Positions 10,925 to 23,100 of a DNA stretch of 64,000 nucleotides are shown here, in pieces. Within the stretch, counting starts at the first letter, position 1. Each line of letters begins with the position of its first letter. Below the pieces are notes generated by a model, which was not told the origin of the DNA, did no database searches, and saw only the letters and a program-made list of their open reading frames with translations. The position numbers and the translations under genes are program-made. Source of the stretch: Lota lota (Eukaryota; Chordata; Actinopteri; Gadiformes; Lotidae); assembly GCA_026745465.1 (NCBI GenBank), contig JACYXH010000719.1, positions 1,152,637 through 1,216,636 of the forward strand, written 5' to 3'.

Positions 10925-11990
10925 GATATGTTCCCACTGTGTATGGAGGTGGAAGTCACAGCCCACACTCAAATGCAGGCGGGGGACTTCATTATGGCTA
11001 CAAACACACTCCTGTCTGGGAATGACTACTACAAAGTATCCCAACTGTTCCGTTGCATGAACATGGGCTTTGTTGGGAAGGACACCTACTGCCTGGGAGA
11101 AATCAAGGAATCCTGAGAGGACAAGACATCTAAAGCGATCCAACGTCTTCGGAATAAAGATGGTGCTGTTGTTCTAGGTATGTCTCATGGCATTTCCCAA
11201 TATGAAAACAATAGGCAGACCTAAATGATGTTCAGTGTGCTGCAAAACTTGTTTTTGGAACATTTCTTTATGCATTTGTATTTCTTTTACATTATTTTAA
11301 GTACATGGCTCCTTTCTTATGTGCCTATATTTATTTCTTGGTCTGTTATGGTCCTGCCCTTTCAGGTGTATCAGTGCAACTCGTTTGTAATTCTTTTTGA
11401 CGTTCTTCCATCTGCCTTTACAGCAGATGGAAGAATGGACAGTCCGGGCCAGTACTCCTCCTACACCGCTATGGAGAATGAGCCTAAGGAGATCATATCT
11501 GTAGTGACCATTGATAAAAGGCAGACCCAGCATAATGGAAAGAGAGGCTTCTGTGACCACCATGGACAAGCTTCTTACAGAAGCTAACAAATATGTACGG
11601 CTGCTCACACACAGATTGCTCCTCTAAGTTGTGGTATATATACATTTACGTCAGACATTTTCTATTTATATTGTAAAGACCTGTAGGATTTGTCTGTTTT
11701 TATTATCTCTGAAATGTCAACAGATCCAAGAACCGGTTGACACGGCATGTGGAGTAGTGATACATGTGGCACAAAGAATCTATCCAAGAAGATCCCAGCA
11801 GTACGTTTGTTTTTATTTCACACTATTTTAAAGTTGTATGTGGATATGTACACCTAATGATCTTTATATTAAATATATTTAAATATATATATATTTTATG
11901 CATACTTAGGCGGGACAGCAGTCCAGACAAAATATCCTGCTGCAGTGGATCAAAGACTGTAAACCACTTCTGGTGTTAAGATGGCAGAGA
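10925..11990 (+). mobile_element. Kolobok-type transposase pseudogene
   Basis: Blocks of a transposase with intact-looking splice signals. Block 1 contains EVTAHTQMQAGDFIMATNTL and a GKDTYC stretch and ends KDGAVVL at donor GTATGT (11178). Block 2 starts after CAG 11421-11423 with ADGRMDSPGQYSSYTAMEN and VVTIDKRQT, the catalytic-region signature of fish Kolobok/THAP-type transposases. Further pieces lie at about 11725-11800 (a WHK..NLSKK-like stretch) and after the acceptor near 11910 (AGQQSRQNILLQWIKD; VNHFW in another frame). Breaks: a stop after GEIKES at 11114, divergence at the end of block 2 and frame changes in the last two pieces. No N-terminal THAP zinc finger was found. TTAA-flanked MITEs elsewhere in the window could be relatives. 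Confidence 0.65.
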
Positions 11991-11999
11991 GACGGAACA

Positions 12000-13680
12000 G
12001 CATTTCCTTGTTCCTGGTCATCTATTCTTGTATGCGACTAGATAAAATACTGTTTTTATATTTAGTCAGTTCATGTTTATCTAGCCATCTATTACTTCTT
12101 TTTTGTTTACTGTGTCACTGTCGAGTCTGAGTAGCTCTTAAGTCTTGGGAAAGGCCTGAGGAACAAATTGAGTTCCATCATGTGTCTATAGTTGGATTGA
12201 TCATCTTCGAACCTGAACTTGATAAACAAGAAGGCACAATTTCCATGCTCTTAGTCTGATTAACTATATGCTAAAATGGCAAAAATGTGTGAAATGTAAT
12301 ACTCCAAGTCTACTTGGACACCTAAACCCATCACACCTAAACTGTCCATGCTTGTTTTGTTGTTCCACTGTCTGATCTAGTCACCGGCTATGTCTTGTCT
12401 TCTTACACTGTCTGATCTAGTCACCGGCTATTTCTTGTCTTCTTACACTGTCTGATCTGTTTGTTAGGGTTACGGCTGACAATAGCTAACCTTTCTATAC
12501 TGCGCCATCTGCTGTCGGGCATAGGAAATGCATTCAGTCTGACCAGAAGCAGGGATAAAACATATCCCCGCCGGCGATAAAAATTAATGACCAGAGGGGG
12601 GGGGGGGGGGGGTATCAAAAAGCAGAATGATGATCAGATGATCAGATTGACTCTATTGAACTATTAATTGGTCTGAAGAAGAGTTTACCTTTCGTGGATG
12701 AGGAGGCTGTTGGTCTTAACACACACAGATCATCTCCCATGATGTAACTATGTATTTTACTCCAGCAGTGCTGTAGGTCAGTCAGATGTCAAGTTAATTT
12801 TACATGTACCTTCTTCCAAACTGCAGTTTTGATTGAAGATGTAGTTACAATAGTTAGTATTAAGAAATAAAAAATATGTGCAATTAAATGTCTCACCCTT
12901 CTGCATCTGTTGGACTGTACCGCTCCTGGCTTTCCCTCCACCTGCAGCTCCCAGTGCCATTCCTGGATTTAACAAACTCTACCCCTGAACAAAAAATAAC
13001 TATTGTTCATAAATCAGTTGGAATTCTTAAATTGCTTGGAAATAAAATATGAAGCATGAGCCACTGGACTGTGAAATACGCAAATGATCAAATATTGAAA
13101 TGGTACATTTGTCACAGATTTTCATTTGTCGTACTAAGCATCAGATCTAAGCATCAGCTCTCAAATAATCATGTGTCGTTTCTATTTGTTCTTTGGGTTG
13201 CACGCGAGAGACTAGGTGTTCATTGTAGGCATATGGAAATGTGGTTATTGCAATTCGTGTGGTCTACGGTTTTATTGGTGTGTCGTGTCGGCTGGAATCA
13301 TCTGTGCTGCTCTCCAAACATGATGAACAAGCTGTTGTTGATGGCTCCTCTCCATGGTGAGAGCCCGGATCAATGTACCGGGTCCAGGGCCATCCAACCC
13401 CGGGATAGATGCTTTTTTTAAGTATTGATACGTAAAGGCACAATTGTAACACATTACGAGATTGATCTGAGGATGGAAATCTCTGAACACATTGATATCT
13501 TTGAAGAACGATGACTGCACTGTTCTAGTGGGGTGTGTTCACTTTGAAACGCTAATTAAATTCTGTTATAATGTATTTATTCTTTATTAGCCTTATTTGA
13601 AGGCGCATTTGTGAATTGCATTGGAATGAAGCGAAGTGAATCAAATAAAGAACGTGAGACCCTCCAACATGTTCTTCATT
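12000..13680. other. Non-genic stretch with a 40-bp duplication
   Basis: No exon recognised. Contains 2.5 tandem copies of a 40-bp unit at 12366-12465 (CACTGTCTGATCTAGTCACC...) and a G homopolymer near 12596-12612. A few frames of 60-120 codons here show no family resemblance. Confidence 0.5.
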
Positions 13681-13744
13681 GAAGCTCAGTTCTCTGTCGG
13701 GGAGGGGGCTCCCCCAAAACTCAACACTGACGGAGAAAAGACGC

Positions 13745-16700
13745 TGCTCCTCCTCCATCATACTACATGTTTCTATCTGCCCTGACTCTGTAGAGACGTT
13801 GTTCATGTTGTGCTCCTCCTCCTCCTCCTCCATCATACTACATGTTTCTATCTGCCCTGACTCTGTAGAGACGTTGTTCATGTTGTGCTCCTCCTCCTCC
13901 TCCTCCATCATACTACATGTTTCTGCCCTGACTCTGTAGAGACGTTGTTCATGTTGTGCTCCTCCTCCTCCTCTTCCATCATACTACATGTTTCTATCTG
14001 CCCTGACTCTGTAGAGACGTTGTTCATGTTGTGCTCCTCCTCCTCCTCCTCCATCATACTACATGTTTCTATCTGCCCTGACTCTGTAGAGACGTTGTTC
14101 ATGTTGTGCTCCTCCTCCTCCTCCTCCTCCTCCATCATACTACATGGTTCTATCAGACCACTGACTCTCTAGAGACGTTGTGCTCCTCCTCCTCCTCCTC
14201 CTCCTCCTCCTCCATCATACTACATGTTTCTATCAGACCACTGACTCTGTAGAGACGTTGTTCATGTTGTGCTCCTCCTCCTCTTCCATCATACTACATG
14301 TTTCTATCTGCCCTGACTCTGTAGAGACGTTCATGTTGTGCTCCTCCTCCTCCTCCATCATACTACATGTTTCTATCTGCCCTGACTCTGTAGAGATGTT
14401 GTTCATGTTGTGCTCCTCCTCCTCCTCCTCCTCCTCCATCATACTACATGTTTCTATCTGCCCTGACTCTGTAGAGACGTTGTTCATGTTGTGCTCCTCC
14501 TCCTCCTTCTCCTCCTCCATCATACTACATGTTTCTATCAGACCACTGACTCTGTAGAGACGTTGTTCATGTTGTGCTCCTCCTCCTCCTCCTCCTCCTC
14601 CATCATACTACATGTTTCTATCAGACCACTGACTCTGTAGAGACGTTGTTCATGTTGTGCTCCTCCTCCTCCTCCTCCATCATACTACATGTTTCTATCT
14701 GCCCTGACTCTGTAGAGACGTTGTTCGTGTTGTGCTCCTCCTCCTCCTCCTCCTCCTCCTCCATCATAGTACATGTTTCTATCAGACCACTGACTCTGTA
14801 GAGACGTTGTTCATGTTGTGCTCCTCCTCCTCCTCCTCCTCCTCCTCCTCCATCATACTACATGTTTCTATCAGACCACTGACTCTGTAGAGACGTTGTT
14901 CATGTTGTGCTCCTCCTCCTCCTCCTCCATCATACTACATGTTTCTATCTGCCCTGACTCTGTAGAGACGTTGTTCATGTTGTGCTCCTCCTCCTCCTCC
15001 TCCTCCTCCTCCATCATACTACATGTTTCTATCAGATCACTGACTCTGTAGAGACGTTGTTCATGTTGTGCTCCTCCTCCTCCTCCTCCATCATACTACA
15101 TGTTTCTATCTGACCACTGACTCTATAGAGACGTTGTGCTCCTCCTCCTCCTCCTCCTCCATCATACTACATGTTTCTATCTGCCCTGACTCTGTAGAGA
15201 CGTTGTTCATGTTGTGCTCCTCCTCCTCCTCCTCCTCCATCATACTACATGTTTCTATCAGACCACTGACTCTGTAGAGACGTTTTTCGTGTTGTGCTCC
15301 TCCTCCTCCTCCTCCTCCTCCATCATACTACATGTTTCTATCTGCCCTGACTCTGTAGAGACGTTGTTCATGTTGTGCTCCTCCTCCTCCTCCTCCATCA
15401 TACTACATGTTTCTATCAGACCACTGACTCTGTAGAGACGTTGTTCATGTTGTGCTCCTCCTCCTCCTCCTCCTCCATCATACTACATGTTTCTATCTGC
15501 CCTGACTCTGTAGAGACGTTGTTCATGTTGTGCTCCTCCTCCTCCTCCTCCATCATACTACATGTTTCTATCTGCCCTGACTCTGTAGAGACGTTGTTCA
15601 TGTTGTGCTCCTCCTCCTCCTCCTCCTCCATCATACTACATGTTTCTATCAGACCACTGACTCTGTAGAGACGTTGTTCATGTTGTGCTCCTCCTCCTCC
15701 TCCTCCTCCATCATACTACATGTTTCTATCTGCCCTGACTCTGTAGAGGACGTTGTGCTCCTCCTCCTCCTCCTCCTCCTCCTCCTCCATCATACTACAT
15801 GTTCTATCAGATCACTGAGTCCTGTAGAGACGTTGTTCATGTTGTGCTCCTCCTCCTCCTCCTCCTCCATCTTACTACATGTTTCTATCAGACCACTGAC
15901 TCTGTAGAGACGTTGTTCATGTTGTGCTCCTCCTCCTCCTCCTCCATCATACTACATGTTTCTATCTGCCCTGACTCTGTAGAGACGTTGTTCATGTTGT
16001 GCTCCTCCTCCTCCTCCTCCTCTCCATCATACTACATGTTTCTATCAGACCACTGACTCTCGTAGAGACGTTGTGCTCCTCCTCCTCCTCCTCCTCCTCC
16101 ATCATACTACTTGTTTCTATCAGACCACTGACTCTGTAGAGACGTTGTTCATGTTGTGCTCCTTCTCCTCCTCCTCCTCCATCATACTACATGTTTCAAT
16201 CTGCCCTGACTCTGTAGAGACGTTGTTCGTGTTGTGGTCCTCCTCCTCCTCCTCCTCCTCCTCCTCCTCCTCCTCACTACATGTTTCTATCTGCCCTGAC
16301 TCTGTAGAGACGTTGTTCATGTTGTGGTCCTCCTCCTCCTCCTCCTCCTCCTCCTCCTCCTCCTCCATCATACATGTTTCTATCAGACCACTGACTCAGC
16401 AGAGACGTTGTTCATTGTTGTGCTCCTCCTCCTCCATCATACTACATGTTTCTATCAACCATGACTCTGTAGAGACGTTGGTCATGTTGTGCTCCTCCTT
16501 CCCTCCCCTCCTCCATCATACTACATGTTTCTATCTGACCACTGACTCTATAGAGACGTTGTGCTCCTCCTCCTCCTCCTCCTCCTCCTCCTCCTCCTCC
16601 ATCATACTACATGTTTCTATCAGACCACTGACTCTGTAGAGACGTTGTTCATGTTGTGCTCCTCCTCCTCCTCCTCCATGATACTACATGTTTCTATCAG

Positions 16701-19505
16701 ACCACTGACTCTGTAGAGACGTTGTTCATGTTGTGCTCCTCCTCCTCCTCCTCCTCCTCCATCATACTACATGTTTCTATCTGCCCTGACTCTGTAGAGG
16801 CGTTGTTCATGTTGTGCTCCTCCTCCTCCTCCTCCATCATACTACATGTTTCTATCTGCCCTGACTCTGTAGAGACGTTGTTCATGTTGTGCTCCTCCTC
16901 CTCCTCCTCCTCCATCATACTACATGTTTCTATCAGACCACTGACTCTGTAGAGACGTTGTTCATGTTGTGCTCCTCCTCCTCCTCCTCCTCCTCCATCA
17001 TACTACATGTTTCTATCAGACCACTGACTCTGTAGAGACGTTGTTCATGTTGTGCTCCTCCTCCTCCTCCTCCATCATTCTACTTGTTTCTATCAGACCA
17101 CTGACTCTGTAGAGACGTTGTTCATGTTGTGCTCCTCCTCCTCCTCCTCCTCCTCCTCCTCCTCCATCATACTACATGTTTCTATCAGACCACTGACTCT
17201 GTAGAGACGTTGTGCTCCTCCTCCTCCTCCTCCTCCTCCTCCTCCTCCTCCTCCTCCATCATACTACATGTTTCTATCAGACCACTGACTCTGTAGAGAT
17301 GTTGTTCATGTTGTGCTCCTCCTCCTCCTCCTCCTCCATCATACTACATGTTTCTATCAGACCACTGACTCTGTAGAGACGTTGTTCATGTTGTGCTCCT
17401 CCTCCTCCTCCTCCTCCATCATACTACATGTTTCTATCTGCCCTGACTCTGTAGAGACGTTGTTCATGTTGTGCTCCTCCTCCTCCTCCTCCATCATACT
17501 ACATGTTTCTATCTGCCCTGACTCTGTAGAGACGTTGTTCATGTTGTGCTCCTCCTCCTCCTCCTCCATCATACTACATGTTTCTATCAGACCACTGACT
17601 CTGTAGAGACGTTGTTCATGTTGTGCTCCTCCTCCTCCTCCTCCTCCATCATACTACATGTTTCTATCTGCCCTGACTCTGTAGAGACGTTGTGCTCCTC
17701 CTCCTCCTCCTCCTCCTCCTCCTCCATCATACTACATGTTTCTATCAGATCACTGAGTCTGTAGAGACGTTGTTCATGTTGTGCTCCTCCTCCTCCTCCT
17801 CCTCCATCATACTACATGTTTCTATCAGACCACTGACTCTGTAGAGACGTTGTTCATGTTGTGCTCCTCCTCCTCCTCCTCCATCATACTACATGTTTCT
17901 ATCTGCCCTGACTCTGTAGAGACGTTGTTCATGTTGTGCTCCTCCTCCTCCTCCTCCTCCTCCATCATACTACATGTTTCTATCAGACCACTGACTCTGT
18001 AGAGACGTTGTGCTCCTCCTCCTCCTCCTCCTCCTCCATCATACTACATGTTTCTATCAGACCACTGACTCTGTAGAGACGTTGTTCATGTTGTGCTCCT
18101 TCTCCTCCTCCTCCTCCATCATACTACATGTTTCAATCTGCCCTGACTCTGTAGAGACGTTGTTCGTGTTGTGGTCCTCCTCCTCCTCCTCCTCCTCCTC
18201 CTCCTCCTCCTCACTACATGTTTCTATCTGCCCTGACTCTGTAGAGACGTTGTTCATGTTGTGGTCCTCCTCCTCCTCCTCCTCCTCCTCCTCCTCCTCC
18301 ATCATACATGTTTCTATCAGACCACTGACTCAGCAGAGACGTTGTTCATGTTGTGCTCCTCCTCCTCCATCATACTACATGTTTCTATCAGACCACTGAC
18401 TCTGTAGAGACGTTGGTCATGTTGTGCTCCTCCTTCTCCTCCTCCTCCTCCATCATACTACATGTTTCTATCTGACCACTGACTCTATAGAGACGTTGTG
18501 CTCCTCCTCCTCCTCCTCCTCCTCCTCCTCCTCCTCCTCCTCCATCATACTACATGTTTCTATCAGACCACTGACTCTGTAGAGACGTTGTTCATGTTGT
18601 GCTCCTCCTCCTCCTCCTCCATGATACTACATGTTTCTATCAGACCACTGACTCTGTAGAGACGTTGTTCATGTTGTGCTCCTCCTCCTCCTCCTCCTCC
18701 TCCATCATACTACATGTTTCTATCTGCCCTGACTCTGTAGAGGCGTTGTTCATGTTGTGCTCCTCCTCCTCCTCCTCCATCATACTACATGTTTCTATCT
18801 GCCCTGACTCTGTAGAGATGTTGTTCATGTTGTGCTCCTCCTCCTCCTCCTCCATCATACTACATGTTTCTATCAGACCACTGACTCTGTAGAGACGTTG
18901 TTCATGTTGTGCTCCTCCTCCTCCTCCTCCTCCTCCATCATACTACATGTTTCTATCAGACCACTGACTCTGTAGAGACGTTGTTCATGTTGTGCTCCTC
19001 CTCCTCCTCCTCCATCATTCTACTTGTTTCTATCAGACCACTGACTCTGTAGAGACGTTGTTCATGTTGTGCTCCTCCTCCTCCTCCTCCTCCTCCTCCT
19101 CCTCCTCCATCATACTACATGTTTCTATCAGACCACTGACTCTGTAGAGACGTTGTGCTCCTCCTCCTCCTCCTCCTCCTCCTCCTCCTCCTCCTCCTCC
19201 TCCATCATACTACATGTTTCTATCAGACCACTGACTCTGTAGAGATGTTGTTCATGTTGTGCTCCTCCTCCTCCTCCTCCATCATACTACATGTTTCTAT
19301 CTGCCCTGACTCTGTAGAGACGTTGTTCATGTTGTGCTCCTCCTTCTCCTCCTCCTCCTCCATCATACTACATGTTTCTATCAGACCACTGACTCTGTAG
19401 AGACGTTGTTCATGTTGTGCTCCTCCTCCTCCTCCTCCATCATACTACATGTTTCTATCAGACCACTGACTCTGTAGAGACGTTGTTCGTGTTGTGGTGC
19501 TTCTT
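13745..19505 (-). repeat. Large coding-like 75-bp minisatellite array
   Basis: About 5.75 kb of head-to-tail monomers of roughly 72-90 bp, some 75 copies. Each monomer is a variable (CTC)n block, then CATCATACTACATG, a core and GTTCATGTTGTG. Two core types alternate: type A has CTGCCCTGACTCTGTAG and type B has AGACCACTGACTCTGTAG. On the minus strand a type A monomer stays open and encodes a 25-residue unit, MMEEEEEEHNMNNVSTESGQ followed by IETCS, with the Glu run set by (GAG)n. A type B monomer gives ESVV then a stop. Runs of A monomers therefore stay open for 70-120 codons, but no frame spans the array. The minus-strand exit (13680-13745) continues open for about 30 codons. The unit looks derived from a coding exon that later amplified as satellite DNA; whether any copy is still translated cannot be told. 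Confidence 0.9.
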
Positions 19506-19631
19506 AGGGATTCTATGAGGGACCAAAACACCTGAAGTCCAGCTGATCAGTGTGTGGACGACTTGACATTTAAAGACTCAACCCTAGTCAGTCTGATCTG
19601 ATGCAATCAGTCTAAAGAGCTAATGGAATAT

Positions 19632-19709
<78 letters not shown>
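19632..19709. repeat. (GT)n microsatellite
   Basis: About 39 uninterrupted GT dinucleotides, between the 75-bp array and the TRIM gene. The flanks 19510-19630 and 19710-20070 are AT-rich; they include TTTATT (AATAAA on the minus strand) words near 19970 and 20031 that could serve the TRIM transcript. Confidence 0.95.
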
Positions 19710-19710
<1 letters not shown>

Positions 19711-20068
19711 CTAGAAAGTATCTAGTGAAAATACTTCTCAAGTACTGAGTCATTTCATACCAACTGATTTATTGTTGTCATAAGCAGAGCAAGATGAACG
19801 CAAACAGCCAAATATTACCTTGTATTAAGCTTGTCTAATAGACATTAACATATAAAATAGCATGTATCCCTTTAAATAAAACGATACACAATAACACATC
19901 AAATCTTTACAAAATAACATAAATGAAGGCAAATACAGCCACAAGAAATCTTTCGCTCTCTACATTTTTTATTCACAAAAAGAAAAGAAAAAGTGAAAAG
20001 TATGTTACATTAAAACTACTTACATGTCATTTATTCAAAAAGTAAATGAAAGAGTTCATCTTTAATAA

Positions 20069-20070
<2 letters not shown>

Positions 20071-20145
<75 letters not shown>
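20071..20145. repeat. (GT)n microsatellite in the TRIM 3' UTR
   Basis: About 37 GT dinucleotides, read as (CA)n on the TRIM sense strand. The run begins only a few bases after the TRIM stop codon (20148-20150), so it should lie in the 3' untranslated region. Confidence 0.9.
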
Positions 20146-20146
<1 letters not shown>

Positions 20147-20147
20147 G

Positions 20148-23100
20148 CTACAACCGACACAGAGACGCTGAGGCACCAAACCACCTAATCCCAAACGCAG
20201 GGAGGAGGTCCTCCTGGGTGAAGGTGGACTGGAAGGTGTGGATGTGTGTCAGTGTGTCTGAGGACCCTCCTACATCTGGAGACACTCTGTAGAAGGACAG
20301 AGTGCCAGCAGGCCGGTCCAGATACACTCCTACTCTGTTAGAGCCAGCGGGGGGGACAAGTATGTCTGTTCTACTACCGTTGTACCGGGCAGTGTAACCA
20401 CCATCATGACAATCAAGACTCCAGGACTTGTTGTTCCCTCCAAGCCAGCTGTCATCACCCCCTCCTCTCCTTGTGATTCCTTTGTATGTCACTCCTATAA
20501 CAACAACTCCTTCCCACTCTACCTCCCAGTAACAGCGGCCAGTCAGACCCTCTCTACACAACACCTGGGACTGGGAGTAAAATCTCTCTGGGTGATCAGG
20601 ATACGACTGGTCCTCTCTAACCAGCGTCACCTTTCTGTTGTCCTCAGACAGAGAGAGTTGTCTGTAGGCTGTGTTTGGGTCCAGTGTGAATTCACAGGCA
20701 TCTGATGGGAGAACAAGACATGATTAGCCGCTGAACCATTCTTCATCATCATCATCATCATCATCACTACTACTGTTCTCTTGCATACTTCTTATTCCTG
20801 TCCTTTTTCACTTTCACATCTAGTCTACAAAGATAAACATAGACAAAATAATATAATATGATTGGTACTATAGTGGACTAGTGTAATATGGGTTTAGAAG
20901 CAATAGTGCATATTGTTTTTAAGATCATTTAAGTTAAACTTAATAGCAAATCCCAATGTGTGAACATTTTATAAACTATACATCAAATGTTCAGCATTAT
21001 GAGCTGATTGCTCCTATGGAATAGCTGAGCAATACACACAGAAACATAGGTAGACATACGTATACAACTACACATATGTATACACAAGTACACATACGTA
21101 TACACAAGTACACATACAAGTTTTCCTTTTGCATCAAGTAGCCAAACAGTTGTAGTTTGAGTTCAGTAGCCTGACATCGCACGTCCTGCCATGTGACTAA
21201 TGGGCATGCGCACGTCGCTATGACGATGCTGAAACAATGTATCCTGCAGCCCTACTACCTATTATTACATATTCAACTGTACATTGTTGGTAATATACAA
21301 ACGCACTTGTTTAATTTGTACTTTTATTTCAAGAGCCAGTGAGCCCACTGTTTCAGCTGGATTTCGAGCACTATGAGATTCAAACAAATGTGTTTTGAGA
21401 GTTCTAGAAAGGAGGGGGGGCTTGTTATCCCCATGGTTACGGCCAACTTTGCGATTCTTTTTTAGTGCCGTCATTGTGTATGAGCATTATAATGAGCGAC
21501 GTTGTACAGGAAGTGCGTCACACTCCGTGGCGTCACACCGAGAAGCTTAGCCCTCAGCCGGACGCGGACATCAAAACCAACAGCTGTCCAGGACAAGCTC
21601 CACACATCTGCACATCACACACGCCGTGACGTTATACTGTAAGTGTTCGAGAAGCTCGACCCTCTCGGCACGGCAGTCAACCGCTGCCCTCCACGTCCAC
21701 ACACACCTCGCCGCCAGTGTCCCTCGGTCGTGACGTCTGAGGGCCTCGGAAAAGGCCCTCAGACGTCAGTCCTCAGACGTCAGATGAGACGAGACTCAGA
21801 CCTCAGACGTCAGATGAGACGAGACTCAGTCCTCAGACGTCAGATGAGACGAGACTCAGACCTCAGACGTCAGATGAGACGAGACTCAGACCTCAGACCT
21901 CAGATGAGACGAGACTCAGACCTCAGACGTCACTAGAAGATCGCCGAGTGGAACGTTCACTAACTGTTTGGCTACTGTTTAAGCTACTGGCAAACACATA
22001 GGATGTTATTCACGTTTTCTCTGAATGATTGGTCTCATTTTAGCAGCAGTGATAAAAATGGCATGTGTTACGACGTTGACGATCATATAAGACATATTAT
22101 TATAAAACTAATGTTGTGGGTTCAATTGCTGTTATATGCCTAAATAGCGGTATGGACGGTGTGGCGGTAATGATGGCGGTGTGGGCTTGAGCACCGTATC
22201 ATACCGGTGATTCCGGATATTGGACAAGCCTGAGATGAATCAAACTAAACACATGCTTACACTTCTTTACATCTGGTCTCAGGTCAGGCACCTTCTTCAG
22301 CTCCATGTTCAGTGTCTCCTCCAGCTGATCCAGGGATTTCCTCAAGGTCCCTACGTATGACGGAGGACGGACTTCCACCGTTGTCCAGTCCCTGGTGGGT
22401 GGAGGATTCTTCAGGGATCTGAAGGTCTGGAGGAAGTGGAGGTGGTCCTTAGTGTGTGAGAGCTGCTTCACCTCTGACCTCTTGGTCAGATCTTCTATTT
22501 CCTGCTCCAGCTCTTTGATGAGGTCATCAGCTTCTTTCTCTGTGGATTTCAGTTTCTCTTTAACCGTTTGGTTGAGATCATCCTGCCACTTTTCAATAGA
22601 GCGCTTCAGAGCAGTGAGGACCTGCACACCATCGGCTATCTCTCTGTCTGCGTCTGCTTTGTTGCGATCTACTGTGTCTTTGATCTCCTGGATCTTCTGT
22701 TGTCTCTCCTGGATCATCTGCTGAACTTCAGACTCAATCTTCCCCAGCTGGGCCGTCTTCACTTCATATTCCTCCTTTAGAGGTACAACAGGATGGGACT
22801 TGTGGTCTGTCTCTGTGCAGAACAGACACACACACACCTGCTCAGTCTGGCAGAAGAGCTCCAGAAGTCGGTTGTGTTTCTTACACACCCTGTCTTCCAG
22901 ACGGTCCATAGGGTCGACCAGCAGATGTGTCTTCAGGCCTGCGACTCTCTTATGAGGCTCCAGGTGGGTTTGGCAGTAAGAGATACAACACACTAGGCAG
23001 GACTTCACGGCCTTCAGCTGGGTCCCAGTACAGGCATCACAGGGAACTTCTCCTGTTTCAACACAAGGCTGCTCTTTGACTTGTACAGAACTTCTAAACC

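Noticed and set aside
11225-11608. 120-codon plus and 103-codon minus frames
   Set aside because: The plus frame runs across an apparent intron of the Kolobok-like relic and the minus frame is its antisense.
13552-19400. Many plus-strand Leu/Ser-rich frames (LLLLHHTTCFYQ...)
   Set aside because: Antisense shadow of the 75-bp array; the composition is poly-CTC, and only the minus-strand reading has balanced residues.
20406-20705. 99-codon plus-strand frame
   Set aside because: Antisense to the B30.2 exon of the TRIM gene.
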